Positions 35,736 through 45,230 of a stretch of 64,000 nucleotides of DNA are shown one piece after another. The notes beneath the pieces were generated by a model that made no database searches, was not told the DNA's origin, and saw only the letters and a program-made list of their open reading frames with translations. The first letter of the stretch is position 1; each line of letters starts with the position of its first letter. The position numbers and the translations under genes were made by a program. Origin of the DNA: GCA-2733415 sp964276095 (GTDB taxonomy: Bacteria > Bacteroidota > Bacteroidia > Flavobacteriales > Flavobacteriaceae); NCBI GenBank assembly GCA_964276095.1, contig CAXYDR010000003.1:1364001-1428000 (forward strand), given 5' to 3'.

Positions 35736-37079
35736 TTAAACAATACCTTGTGCCATCATTGCATCAGCAACTTTAACAAAACCAGCTACGTTAGCTCCTT
35801 TTACATAATCGATATACCCGTCTTCTTGAGTACCGTAAGTAACACAAGATTCATGAATATCTTTCATTATAGTTTTTAATTTAGCATCAACTTCTTCTCT
35901 AGTCCAGTTAAAACGTAAAGAATTTTGTGACATTTCTAAACCAGAAGTAGCAACACCTCCAGCATTACTCGCTTTACCTGGCGCGAATAAAATTTTAGCT
36001 TTTTGTAATACTTCTATCGCTTCTGGTGTTGTAGGCATGTTAGCTCCTTCGGCAACACAAATACATCCGTTAGCAACTAAAGTTTTAGCTTCAGCTTCGT
36101 TTAATTCGTTTTGTGTAGCACATGGTAATGCAACATCACATTTTACTGACCAAGGACGTTCTCCTTTGAAGAACTGTGCAGTAGGATATTTTTCAACGTA
36201 TTCGCTAATTCTTCCACGTTTTACGTTTTTCAATTCCATAACAAAAGCTAATTTGTCAGCATCAATTCCGTCAGCATCATAGATATATCCTGAAGAATCA
36301 GATAAAGTAACAACTTTACCTCCTAATTCAGTAACTTTTTCAGTTGCATATTGAGCAACATTTCCAGCACCTGAAACAGCTACAGTTTTTCCTTTGAAAG
36401 AATCACCTCTTGTAGCTAACATACTTTGTGCAAAATAAACATCACCGTATCCTGTAGCTTCTGGACGTATTAATGAACCTCCGAAAGACATTCCTTTTCC
36501 AGTTAATACTCCAGTAAATTCGTTACGTAGTCTTTTGTATTGACCAAACATGTATCCGATTTCTCTACCACCAACACCAATATCTCCAGCAGGAACATCA
36601 GTATTAGGTCCAATATGTCTAGATAGCTCAGTCATGAAGCTTTGGCAAAAACGCATTACTTCAGCATCAGTTTTTCCTTTAGGATTGAAATCAGATCCAC
36701 CTTTTCCACCACCCATAGGTAATGTAGTTAAACTGTTTTTGAAAACTTGTTCAAAAGCTAAGAATTTTAAAATACTTAAGTTTACTGATGGGTGAAAACG
36801 CAATCCTCCTTTGTAAGGTCCAATTGCTGAGTTCATTTCAATTCTATATCCTTTATTTATTTGTACTTCTCCACTATCGTCTACCCATGGTACACGGAAT
36901 AACAGTACTCTTTCAGGTTCTGTCATTCTTTCTAGTAATTTTCCTTGATCGTATTGAGGGTTTTTCTCAATAAAAGGAATTACAGTTTCTGCAACTTCCG
37001 TTACAGCTTGTAAGAATTCTGGTTCGTTGGGGTTTCTCTTTTCAACAACGTTGATAAAGTTTTTAATACTATCTTTCAT
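35736..37079 (-). CDS. gdhA: NADP-type glutamate dehydrogenase
   Basis: A 447-residue hexameric-type enzyme joining ammonium and 2-oxoglutarate into glutamate. The glutamate-binding segment GPYKGGLRFHPSVN, the catalytic Lys region PMGGGKGGSDFNPKGK and the nucleotide-binding VAVSGAGNVAQYATEKVTELGG are clear. Length and N-terminus fit the 450-residue GDH I class, usually NADP-dependent and biosynthetic. It is a single gene between its own TATATTTG element and a terminator. Confidence 0.96.
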   Translation of the reverse strand: MKDSIKNFINVVEKRNPNEPEFLQAVTEVAETVIPFIEKNPQYDQGKLLERMTEPERVLLFRVPWVDDSGEVQINKGYRIEMNSAIGPYKGGLRFHPSVNLSILKFLAFEQVFKNSLTTLPMGGGKGGSDFNPKGKTDAEVMRFCQSFMTELSRHIGPNTDVPAGDIGVGGREIGYMFGQYKRLRNEFTGVLTGKGMSFGGSLIRPEATGYGDVYFAQSMLATRGDSFKGKTVAVSGAGNVAQYATEKVTELGGKVVTLSDSSGYIYDADGIDADKLAFVMELKNVKRGRISEYVEKYPTAQFFKGERPWSVKCDVALPCATQNELNEAEAKTLVANGCICVAEGANMPTTPEAIEVLQKAKILFAPGKASNAGGVATSGLEMSQNSLRFNWTREEVDAKLKTIMKDIHESCVTYGTQEDGYIDYVKGANVAGFVKVADAMMAQGIV

Positions 37080-37123
37080 TATGGTATGATTAATTCTTAA
37101 TGTAAAAAGATTTAAAAGTCTCG

Positions 37124-37131
37124 CAAATATA
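37124..37131 (-). promoter_or_regulatory. Candidate -7 element (TATATTTG) of gdhA
   Basis: Minus-strand TATATTTG 44 bases before the gdhA start. No clear TTG at -33. Confidence 0.5.
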
Positions 37132-37206
37132 CAGATATTCGGAATATTATAAATATAATTAATGAATATTTAGCGCTTTTTTTAAACATAGTGGCATTTA
37201 ATTTTT

Positions 37207-37232
37207 TTGTTAATGCAGTTTTTATATATTTG
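37207..37232 (+). promoter_or_regulatory. Candidate promoter of the 37259 gene
   Basis: TTG (37207-37209), 15 bases, then TATATTTG (37225-37232), 26 bases before the start. The spacing is shorter than usual. Confidence 0.45.
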
Positions 37233-37258
37233 TTTTTTAAAGTAATAAGATAGCTAAC

Positions 37259-38092
37259 ATGGTTAAAAAGAATCTTTTATTGTTAATGTTGATTGGTTTT
37301 TCAGTTCAAACACTGATGGCTCAATTAGGATTTTCACACGAAATAGGGGCTATTACGGGTCCTGTAGCTTTTCAATCTGATTATGGAGTTAGATCTGATT
37401 TTGAAACAAATGCAGGGAATACTGGATTTGGTGTAGGAATAGTTCATTATATTAATTTCGCATATAGAGCAGATTGTAATTGTTACACAAAGGATTCGTT
37501 CTTTAATGATCACTTTAAGTTAAGAAGTGAAATTTCATATAACAAAACAGCTCTAGAGCATTTTGGAGAATGGGTAGATCCTAGTAAAAACTCTCCAACA
37601 GCTAGAAGGTTGAGAGGGATGTCAGGAGAAGCGAATGTATTTGATTTAGGAAACCAATTAGAGTTTTTCCCATATAGTATTAGAGATTTTGCAGCAGGAG
37701 GATATACTTTTGCTCCGTTCATAAGTTTAGGAGCTCACTATAATAGTATGTCTCCAAAAGCTGCTCAGGATAATAGTGAAATAACTTTTTTAGAAGCTGA
37801 TCAAACCTCAAATACAGACCCTAATGTAGAGGTGGCTGGTGTGCCAGGGTTTGCTAATAATGCTATCTTTTTAGATGAATCAGCAACCAATGAAGGGTTT
37901 TCTTCATGGTCTTTGGTATGGAGTATTGGAACACGTTATAAATTGACTCCATTGTCAGATTTAATGATAGATTTAAGATGGCAATATTATTTTACTGATT
38001 TTGCTGATGGTTTAGATCATAATGCACCATCTGACAAGTTTAACGACTGGAATGTTTGGTTTAACTTCGGGTATGTATATTACTTAGATTAG
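37259..38092 (+). CDS. Conserved flavobacterial outer-membrane/exported protein
   Basis: A 277-residue protein with a signal peptide (MVKKNLLLLMLIGFSVQTLMAQ). The mature part looks like an eight- to ten-strand barrel: GFSHEIGAITGPVAFQSDYG, GFGVGIVHYINFAYR, FAPFISLGAHY, WSLVWSIGTRYKL, LMIDLRWQYYF, WNVWFNFGYVYYLD. A CNC pair (about residue 72) lies in an early loop. It resembles a family common in Tenacibaculum and relatives that I recall being named THC0290_0291; that name is from memory only. It is divergent from gdhA and ends at a terminator. Confidence 0.75.
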   Translation: MVKKNLLLLMLIGFSVQTLMAQLGFSHEIGAITGPVAFQSDYGVRSDFETNAGNTGFGVGIVHYINFAYRADCNCYTKDSFFNDHFKLRSEISYNKTALEHFGEWVDPSKNSPTARRLRGMSGEANVFDLGNQLEFFPYSIRDFAAGGYTFAPFISLGAHYNSMSPKAAQDNSEITFLEADQTSNTDPNVEVAGVPGFANNAIFLDESATNEGFSSWSLVWSIGTRYKLTPLSDLMIDLRWQYYFTDFADGLDHNAPSDKFNDWNVWFNFGYVYYLD

Positions 38093-38117
38093 TAGATTAA
38101 ACTATAATAGATATTAC

Positions 38118-38149
38118 AAAAGGTTCGATGTTATATCGAGCCTTTTTTG
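38118..38149 (+). terminator. Intrinsic terminator after the 37259 gene
   Basis: AAAAGGTTCGAT/ATCGAGCCTTTT stem with one G-T pair, GTTAT loop and a T run. It lies just before the stop of a convergent gene. Confidence 0.8.
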
Positions 38150-38154
38150 TTTTG

Positions 38155-39294
38155 TTACTGGTATTTTATTTTTCGTAGAACACGGAGTACTTCTTTGTAT
38201 TCTTGATACAATTCTTCCGAATGCTTTTTGAAATGCCACTTAATACTATTTAGTTTCTGCTTTGCGTCTTCAAATCCATTCAGTTTTAATATCAAATAGG
38301 ATGCAGGTAGGTTTAGAAAATCGATTTTTTCTTGCTTATTTAAAGTTCTGTCTTTATTGATTTTTTCTAATAAAGCGGTATTAGAATTATAGATGTGAAA
38401 TAGTGTTTTCTTGTCGTATAATGGAGGACTAAAAATAAGTTCAGAAGCTATTTTATAGATACCATTGTTGGAAAAATGTATAACCCTTTTTTCAAGTGGG
38501 TAGCGTTTTAAATCATCATGAATTCCTAGTGTGATGTATTCTGTAATGATGAATGAATTTTCATTGTAGTGGATATTTACCTCATCTAAATCAGAGTAAA
38601 ATAATTTAACCTGTTCAGTTACCATTTCTATAGAAACTCTTGAATAATAAGTTGAGTTTTCAACCTCTTTTTTGATTCCAGACCAACAGAGTACAAACTG
38701 TTCTTTGAAAACAATATATTCCGATGTTCTATTTTCGTGCCTTTTCATAAAGTCAGCAACAGCATCTAAAGTGTGTTTAATGTTGTTTTTAGCGCTTTTT
38801 TCAATAGCAGCAACAATTGGTGAATTGTTGTCTTTTAATTCAAAATCATTGATCATTAAGGTGGAATTACTTCCAATTCTTTTATAAGTGAAGCTCTTGT
38901 AATACTTATAAATAGTTTTTTTAAAGGATGATATACTTTGGCTTTCTTTATGTTTGATGGTTACTAGTCCTATAACTTTGTTTTTAGGAAGTCTTGGAAA
39001 AGGAATGTTCTCGTATAAAATTGAGGGAGGATTGTGTAAATAAGCGTTTATTAAATTCTGAATCTTGCTATCGTCAAAAAAATCAACACCAGTTAGTGCA
39101 TTGCTTTCATCTTCAACACCAACAACAATATAAGAATTGTTGCTTGGATTTGCGTTTGTTAAAGCACAAATATGTTTTAAAAACTTTCCTTTTCCTTCTT
39201 TTGAATGTAGGTTTAACTGACGTTTTTTGTCATAAAAACTATTCTCATCATTGTAAGTAAGCAATCGTTTTATGAGGAGTCGTTTATTAATCAT
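38155..39294 (-). CDS. AlbA_2 (Schlafen-like, divergent AAA-4) domain protein
   Basis: A 379-residue soluble protein. Residues 1-150 contain the AlbA_2 fold: EGKGKFLKHICALTNANPSNNSYIVVGVEDES, TGVDFFDDSKIQNLINAYLHNPP and VIGLVTIKHKE. The C-terminal 200 residues are helical, rich in Lys and Glu, with no recognised domain. AlbA_2 proteins bind nucleic acid; some act in transcription control or defence, but no clear role can be assigned. It is a single gene, convergent with the barrel gene and divergent from the Bat operon. Confidence 0.8.
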   Translation of the reverse strand: MINKRLLIKRLLTYNDENSFYDKKRQLNLHSKEGKGKFLKHICALTNANPSNNSYIVVGVEDESNALTGVDFFDDSKIQNLINAYLHNPPSILYENIPFPRLPKNKVIGLVTIKHKESQSISSFKKTIYKYYKSFTYKRIGSNSTLMINDFELKDNNSPIVAAIEKSAKNNIKHTLDAVADFMKRHENRTSEYIVFKEQFVLCWSGIKKEVENSTYYSRVSIEMVTEQVKLFYSDLDEVNIHYNENSFIITEYITLGIHDDLKRYPLEKRVIHFSNNGIYKIASELIFSPPLYDKKTLFHIYNSNTALLEKINKDRTLNKQEKIDFLNLPASYLILKLNGFEDAKQKLNSIKWHFKKHSEELYQEYKEVLRVLRKIKYQ

Positions 39295-39457
39295 TCAGTT
39301 TTAGTGTCAACTAATGAGCTTTATGGTGGTTAAAGTGCTAATTTTTCTTAAAGTTATTCATTTTTAACCAATTTTTAACAAGGTTATTGAAGTAAAATAT
39401 TCAATTTGCACTATTCAATTACGAATAGTAATTTCACAGGATTAAATTTTTAAATAA

Positions 39458-40462
39458 ATGGAAGGACAAACTGCGACTATCGATATCAAATCGATTAATG
39501 AAAAAATAGAAAAAGAGAGTGCATTTGTAGATTTACTTGTTATGGAAATGGGTAAAGTTATCGTTGGGCAAAAGTACATGATTGAGCGATTGTTAATTGG
39601 TCTTTTAGGTCAAGGACACATTTTATTAGAAGGAGTTCCTGGTTTAGCAAAAACACTAGCCATTAATACATTGTCAAAAGCGGTAAAAGGAAGTTTTAGT
39701 AGAATTCAGTTTACGCCAGATTTGTTGCCAGCAGATGTTGTTGGAACAATGATATATAATATTAAAGAAAACGAATTTACGATAAAGAAAGGGCCTGTTT
39801 TTGCAAACTTTGTGTTGGCAGATGAGATTAATCGTGCGCCAGCAAAAGTACAATCTGCTTTATTGGAAGCAATGCAAGAAAAACAAGTTACTATTGGTGA
39901 TACTACATTTACGTTAGATAAACCATTTTTAGTAATGGCAACGCAAAATCCAGTTGAACAAGAAGGAACATATCCTTTGCCAGAAGCGCAAATGGATAGA
40001 TTCATGCTTAAAGTGGTAATTGATTATCCTAAATTGGAAGATGAGCAACAAATTATGCGTGATAACCTTAGGGGGAGTTATGCAGAAGTAAATGAAGTTG
40101 TATCTGTTGATCAAATTAAAAAAGCACAAGTAGCAGTTCGTGAAGTGTACATGGATGAAAAGATAGAGAAGTATATCTTGGACATCATTTTTGCAACTCG
40201 TTATCCTGAAAAATATGGTTTAGCAGAATTAAAGCCTTTAATGAATTTTGGTGCATCACCTCGTGGAAGTATCAATTTAGCAATGGCGGCAAAATGTTAT
40301 GCTTTTATTAAAAGAAGAGGTTATGTAATACCTGAAGATGTTCGTGCTGTTGTTACAGATGTACTACGTCATAGAATAGGAATTACCTATGAAGCTGAAG
40401 CTGAAAATATTACTTCAGAACAAATCATTACTAAAATTGTAAATCATATAGAAGTACCATAA
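39458..40462 (+). CDS. moxR: MoxR-family AAA+ ATPase, first gene of the Bat operon
   Basis: A 334-residue AAA+ chaperone-like ATPase. Walker A is GVPGLAKT, Walker B VLADEINRAP, sensor 1 ATQNPVEQEGTYPLPEAQ, with the arginine-finger region MDRFMLK. MoxR proteins act with VWA-domain partners; here it heads an eight-gene plus-strand run with DUF58 and VWA genes. The long 5' gap (163 bases to the AlbA_2 gene) must hold the operon promoter, although only a weak TCAATTTG match is seen near 39407. Confidence 0.93.
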   Translation: MEGQTATIDIKSINEKIEKESAFVDLLVMEMGKVIVGQKYMIERLLIGLLGQGHILLEGVPGLAKTLAINTLSKAVKGSFSRIQFTPDLLPADVVGTMIYNIKENEFTIKKGPVFANFVLADEINRAPAKVQSALLEAMQEKQVTIGDTTFTLDKPFLVMATQNPVEQEGTYPLPEAQMDRFMLKVVIDYPKLEDEQQIMRDNLRGSYAEVNEVVSVDQIKKAQVAVREVYMDEKIEKYILDIIFATRYPEKYGLAELKPLMNFGASPRGSINLAMAAKCYAFIKRRGYVIPEDVRAVVTDVLRHRIGITYEAEAENITSEQIITKIVNHIEVP

Positions 40463-40530
40463 GGATTAATGTTTTAAGAATAACGGTTTTCAAAATACTG
40501 TTACAATTAATCAATTAATCAATAATTCAA

Positions 40531-41397
40531 ATGGATACAAAAGAGTTACTTAAAAAAGTTCGTAAAATCGAGATAAAAACTCGACGATTAAGCGATCATG
40601 TTTTTGGAGGAGAATATCACTCCACCTTTAAAGGGCGTGGTATGACTTTCTCTGAGGTGCGTCAATATCAATATGGCGATGATGTTCGTGCAATTGATTG
40701 GAATGTAACTGCGCGTTGTAATGAACCCCATATTAAGGTTTTTGAGGAAGAACGCGAGTTAACCATGATGTTAATGGTTGATGTTTCTGGATCTAAATTT
40801 TTTGGAACACAAAATCAGTTTAAGGATGAAATGGCTACAGAAATATCTGCAACATTGGCCTTTTCAGCAATGCAGAATAATGATAAAATTGGACTGATAT
40901 TATTTTCTGATGAAATAGAATTATTTATTCCACCCAAAAAAGGGCGTTCACATGTACTGCGTATCATTAGAGAGTTGATTGAGTTTAAGCCGAAAAGTAA
41001 AAAGACAGACATAGGAGCTGCTTTTAAGTTTTTGTCAAGTGTAATGAAAAAGAAAGCCATCACATTTGTGTTGTCTGATTTTGTTGCGGATGATTATGAT
41101 CAAACACTAAAAATAGTTGGAAGAAAACATGATATCACTGGAATTAGAATTTATGATCAGCAAGAAGAAACAATTCCTAATCTAGGATTGGTTCAGATGA
41201 AAGATGAAGAAACCGGTCAGGTACAAGTAATCAATACTGCTTCTAGAAAAGTAAGAACCAACTACGCTAAATTTTATAAAGAGAAAGCTGCTTATTTTGA
41301 AGAATCATTCAGAAAAAGTGGTTCGGGAGCTTTGTGTACTCGTGTGGATGAGGATTATGCAAAAAAATTACTGGGCTATTTTAAAAATAGAGGATAA
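40531..41397 (+). CDS. DUF58 domain protein (VWA-like) of the Bat operon
   Basis: A 288-residue soluble protein. It contains the DUF58 core RGMTFSEVRQYQYGDDVRAIDWNVTAR and a following VWA-like region with a complete DxSxS-like motif (MMLMVDVSGSKFF). The partner MoxR is 68 bases upstream, and the next gene follows at 52 bases (chosen start). Such proteins are thought to be handed to the MoxR ATPase; the client is unknown. Confidence 0.92.
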   Translation: MDTKELLKKVRKIEIKTRRLSDHVFGGEYHSTFKGRGMTFSEVRQYQYGDDVRAIDWNVTARCNEPHIKVFEEERELTMMLMVDVSGSKFFGTQNQFKDEMATEISATLAFSAMQNNDKIGLILFSDEIELFIPPKKGRSHVLRIIRELIEFKPKSKKTDIGAAFKFLSSVMKKKAITFVLSDFVADDYDQTLKIVGRKHDITGIRIYDQQEETIPNLGLVQMKDEETGQVQVINTASRKVRTNYAKFYKEKAAYFEESFRKSGSGALCTRVDEDYAKKLLGYFKNRG

Positions 41398-41449
41398 AAA
41401 ATAATTACGATTAATGGATAATTATATTATAACAAAAGAAGTTAAGGGA

Positions 41450-43120
41450 ATGAAGAGCAAGAAAAGAAAAGGATTCTTTTTTCTTAGCTTTTTGTTTTTC
41501 ATTCTTTTAGCAAATGTTTCTTTTGCACAACAAGTAACCGCGGTAATAGATACGACTTCAATTCAAATTGGTGAAGAATTAAAGTTGACGTTATCAGTTG
41601 AAGTTGATACTATCGATTTAGTGGTTTTTCCCGAAGCGAAGTCACTTGGTTTAATGGAAATTATTGAGTCTTACAAGATAGATACACTTAAAAACAAGAA
41701 GAAATATATTCTGAATAAAGAATATGGATTAACGCAATTTGATTCTGGTCATTACACCATTCCACAGCAAAAAATCATCATAAACAGTAAGCCGTTTATT
41801 ACAGACTCTTTATTGGTAGAGGTAAGAGATGTTGCGGTAGATACTACGAAGCAAAAATTGTTTGATATTAAACCTGTCATTGAAGTTGAAAAACCATCTG
41901 AAGGGTTTCCAATGTGGATTGTCTATGTTGTATTAGGATTGTTGTTATTAGGAGTTTTGTTATACTTTTTATTCTTTAGAAAAACTAAAGCAGAAAGAGC
42001 GGCTGAAAATAAATTAGCACCTTTTGAAGAAGCAATACAACATTTAGCACAATTAGATACTGAAGGTTTGTTAGCAGCTAATGAATACAAAAAATACTAT
42101 TCTGAATTGACAGATGTATTGAAAAAATATCTTGATGAAAAGGTGTATGACAATGCGTTAGAAAGTACATCAGATGAGTTAATAGAACAATTAGAGTTAT
42201 TGAGAGATTCTGGAAAGTTGCCAATATCTAAAGAAGCAATAGCAGAATTAAGTAGTGTGTTAAAAACATCCGATTTGGTAAAGTTTGCAAAGTCTCAACC
42301 AGATGAAGGAACTGCAAGAGTAGATAGAAATACGATTGAAAAAATGCTTCATGAAACAAAGCAAGCAATTCCAGAACCAACAGAGGAAGAGTTGTTGTTA
42401 AATGAGCAATATAGAATAGCGCAAGAGCGTAAAAAGAAACGTAAAAAGATTATTTATGCTTCTATTACAGGTGTCGCATTAATTGTACTTACAATTGTTG
42501 GTTTAGGAGTTAAATACGGGTTCTCCGAATTGAAAGATGAAGTTTTTGGTCATCCAACTAAAGAGTTATTAGAAGGGAAATGGATTCGTAGTGCTTATGG
42601 TGATCCAGCAATAGTAGTAACTACTCCAAAAGTATTGAAACGTGTTTCTAATGAACAATTAGAAGCAATGAATACGCAGAGTTTTGCTTACGGAAGCATG
42701 ACGGGTAATTTTGCTTTGGTATTAAATACTACGCAAATTCCAGAAACGGCTCAAGCTGCTTTAGGTCAAATGAATAGTGATTCAGAAGATGATGAAGAAG
42801 CAGAAGAGCCAAAAATAGACTTAGAGCAAGTAAATGAAATGACCTTGCAGAGATTAACTCAACAAGGAGCAACCGATTTAATAGTGAAGCAAGAGGAGTA
42901 TTCAGGAAACGGATTAAGTGGAATGAAGGCTTTTGGGTCATTAAATATAAAGAACCCAGTTACTAGTAGAATAGAATCTACCAACTATGAGGTTATAACT
43001 TTCCAGCAAGGAAGTGCATTACAGCAAATAATAGTGTTTTATCAAGAAGGCGATAAGTACGCTGAAAAAATTGTGAAGAAAGTGATGGATTCTGCTGAAC
43101 TTAAAAAAACTGAAGAATAA
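41450..43120 (+). CDS. BatD-like exported membrane protein of the Bat operon
   Basis: A 556-residue protein. The ATG at 41450 is preceded by AAGGGA and gives a signal peptide (FFFLSFLFFILLANVSFAQ); the open frame begins 12 codons earlier. An extracytoplasmic beta domain of about 120 residues (VIDTTSIQIGEELKLTLSVE) resembles the N-terminal repeats of BatD. Then come a transmembrane helix (WIVYVVLGLLLLGVLLYFLFF), a cytoplasmic helical part, a second helix (IIYASITGVALIVLTIVGLG) and a C-terminal domain with an acidic patch (SDSEDDEEAEE). Its stop overlaps the batA ATG (TAATG). The family of the last domain is not recognised. Confidence 0.8.
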   Translation: MKSKKRKGFFFLSFLFFILLANVSFAQQVTAVIDTTSIQIGEELKLTLSVEVDTIDLVVFPEAKSLGLMEIIESYKIDTLKNKKKYILNKEYGLTQFDSGHYTIPQQKIIINSKPFITDSLLVEVRDVAVDTTKQKLFDIKPVIEVEKPSEGFPMWIVYVVLGLLLLGVLLYFLFFRKTKAERAAENKLAPFEEAIQHLAQLDTEGLLAANEYKKYYSELTDVLKKYLDEKVYDNALESTSDELIEQLELLRDSGKLPISKEAIAELSSVLKTSDLVKFAKSQPDEGTARVDRNTIEKMLHETKQAIPEPTEEELLLNEQYRIAQERKKKRKKIIYASITGVALIVLTIVGLGVKYGFSELKDEVFGHPTKELLEGKWIRSAYGDPAIVVTTPKVLKRVSNEQLEAMNTQSFAYGSMTGNFALVLNTTQIPETAQAALGQMNSDSEDDEEAEEPKIDLEQVNEMTLQRLTQQGATDLIVKQEEYSGNGLSGMKAFGSLNIKNPVTSRIESTNYEVITFQQGSALQQIIVFYQEGDKYAEKIVKKVMDSAELKKTEE

Positions 43121-44121
43121 TGTTTTGGAACTATGAATATGTAAATCCGGAATACTTTTGGTTGTTAATACTTTTGCCATTAGCAATAGTGTGGTATGCT
43201 TTTAAGCGAAAAAAGCAAGTGGCAACTTTGCAAATGAGTAGTTTGAAAGGTTTTCAAGACAAATCATTACTACCTAAGCTAAAACCATTATTGTTAATGT
43301 TAAGATTATTAGCAATGGCGGCTATTATTGTAGCTTTAGCAAGACCTAGGACGGTTGATATATCGTCTAGAACAAAAACGAATAAGGGGATTGATATTGT
43401 TATGGCAATTGATATTTCTGCAAGTATGTTGGCGAAAGATTTAAAGCCAAATAGATTAGATGCCTTAAAAGATGTAGCTGCGAAGTTTATCAAAGGACGT
43501 CCGAGTGACAGAATAGGTTTAGTGTTGTATGCTGGAGAGAGTTATACCAAAACTCCAATTACCAGTGATAAAAGTATTGTATTAGGATCTTTAAGTGAAG
43601 TAAGATATGATAGTAGAGTGTCTGGAGGTACCGCTATTGGTATGGGGTTAGCTACTGCTGTAAATAGGTTGAAAGATAGTAAAGCAAAAAGTAAAGTAAT
43701 TATCTTATTAACGGATGGTGTAAATAATTCTGGTACAATCGATCCTAAAATAGCAAGTGAGCTAGCACTAAATTTTGGTATTAAAGTGTATACAATTGGT
43801 TTAGGTACTAACGGTACTGCATTATCACCCGTAGCATTAAGACCTAACGGAAGCTTTGTGTTTGACAGGGTGAAAGTGGAAATTGATGAAAAGTTATTGA
43901 AAGAGATTGCTAAGGCAACAAGTGGTAAATATTTTAGAGCTACGAATAATAAAAAGCTTCAAGAGATTTATGCTGAAATCAATAAGCTAGAGAAAACAGA
44001 AGTAGAAGAATTTAAGTTTTATAATTATGATGAAAAATTTCGCTTTTTCGCATTGTTCGGATTAGTGATATTTTTGTTTGAGTTATTGTTGCGATTCACA
44101 GTATTTAGAAGTTTTATCTAG
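43120..44121 (+). CDS. batA: BatA, VWA-domain membrane protein
   Basis: A 333-residue inner-membrane protein. Two N-terminal helices and one at the C-terminus (FFALFGLVIFLFELLLRF) flank a von Willebrand A domain with a MIDAS of DxSxS (AIDISASMLAKDL), a Thr/Gly loop (SGGTAIG) and LLTDGVNNSG. The start overlaps the stop of the preceding gene by one base. BatA-BatE proteins were linked to oxygen tolerance in Bacteroides fragilis; their molecular role is still unclear. It is 71 bases from batB. Confidence 0.92.
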   Translation: MFWNYEYVNPEYFWLLILLPLAIVWYAFKRKKQVATLQMSSLKGFQDKSLLPKLKPLLLMLRLLAMAAIIVALARPRTVDISSRTKTNKGIDIVMAIDISASMLAKDLKPNRLDALKDVAAKFIKGRPSDRIGLVLYAGESYTKTPITSDKSIVLGSLSEVRYDSRVSGGTAIGMGLATAVNRLKDSKAKSKVIILLTDGVNNSGTIDPKIASELALNFGIKVYTIGLGTNGTALSPVALRPNGSFVFDRVKVEIDEKLLKEIAKATSGKYFRATNNKKLQEIYAEINKLEKTEVEEFKFYNYDEKFRFFALFGLVIFLFELLLRFTVFRSFI

Positions 44122-44170
44122 TTGTAAGTCGATAGACAAAGGAGAAAATAAATAAAAATAATAAAAAGTA

Positions 44171-44184
44171 CCCGTCTGCACGGG
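44171..44184 (+). other. Small GC-rich hairpin between batA and batB
   Basis: CCCGT-CTGC-ACGGG, a perfect 5-bp stem in an otherwise AT-rich 71-base gap, 9 bases before the batB ATG. It could tune batB translation or RNA stability; no T run follows, so it is not a terminator. Confidence 0.45.
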
Positions 44185-44192
44185 CATTAAAA

Positions 44193-45227
44193 ATGTTTGA
44201 ATTAGAAGAGAAAATATATTTCTATGTATTAATTGCGATACCAGTATTGGTAATTGCATTTCTGATGCTTTCTATTTGGAAAAAAAATAAGCAAAAGCAA
44301 TTTGCTGATCATAAGCTGTTACAACGTTTAACGCCTGAAAAATCAGTATTTAAACTAGTTTTTAAAGTAATATTATGGTCTTTGGCAATTGCGTGTTTTG
44401 CAATAGGATTGGTAAATCCTAAATTCGGAACGAAGCTGGAAACGGTAAAGCGTGAAGGGGTTGATATTGTATTTGCAGTAGATGTTTCTAAAAGTATGTT
44501 GGCTGAAGATATTGCCCCAAATAGGATTGAGAAATCAAAACAATTGGTAACACAGATCATCAATAATTTAGCAAGTGATAGGATAGGGATTATTGCCTAT
44601 GCAGGACAAGCATATCCGCAATTACCAATAACTACAGATTATGCTTCTGCTAAAATGTTTTTACAAAACATGAATACGGATATGTTGTCCTCTCAAGGGA
44701 CTGCAATATCTGATGCTATTGAAATGGCAACTACTTATTTTAATGATGAAGAGCAGACAAATAGGATATTAGTTATCATATCTGATGGAGAAGACCATAG
44801 TGATAATGCTGTTTCTGCAGCAAGTATGGCAACTGAAAAAGGAATAAAAATTTTCACAATTGGTGTAGGGAAACCGGAGGGTGGTCCAATACCAATTAAG
44901 CGTAACGGAATAATTGAGAGTTACAAGAAAGACCAGCAAGGAGAAACAGTAATCACCAAATTAAATGAAACTGTTTTAAGAGAAATAGCTACAGCTACAA
45001 ACGGATTTTATTTAAACGGTTCTAACACGCAACAAGTAGTTGATGAAGTTAAGAAGAGATTGTTGGCTATGGATAAAAAAGAGTTTGAAACAAAACAATA
45101 CACTGATTTTGATCATCAATTTCAATGGTTTTTAGGTTTCGGATTATTCTTCTTGTTTATAGATGTATTGGTGTCGGAAAAGAAAACAAAATGGATCAAG
45201 AAATTGAATCTATTTAATGAAAAATAG
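44193..45227 (+). CDS. batB: BatB, VWA-domain membrane protein
   Basis: A 344-residue paralogue of BatA. N-terminal helices (YVLIAIPVLVIAFLMLSIW and VILWSLAIACFAIGL) precede the VWA domain with MIDAS DVSKSMLAED, SSQGTAISDA and ISDGEDHSD; a C-terminal helix (FQWFLGFGLFFLFIDVLVSEKK) closes it. It and BatA may form a complex with BatC-E at the inner membrane (inference from operon co-occurrence). batC follows 3 bases later. Confidence 0.93.
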   Translation: MFELEEKIYFYVLIAIPVLVIAFLMLSIWKKNKQKQFADHKLLQRLTPEKSVFKLVFKVILWSLAIACFAIGLVNPKFGTKLETVKREGVDIVFAVDVSKSMLAEDIAPNRIEKSKQLVTQIINNLASDRIGIIAYAGQAYPQLPITTDYASAKMFLQNMNTDMLSSQGTAISDAIEMATTYFNDEEQTNRILVIISDGEDHSDNAVSAASMATEKGIKIFTIGVGKPEGGPIPIKRNGIIESYKKDQQGETVITKLNETVLREIATATNGFYLNGSNTQQVVDEVKKRLLAMDKKEFETKQYTDFDHQFQWFLGFGLFFLFIDVLVSEKKTKWIKKLNLFNEK

Positions 45228-45230
45228 AGG

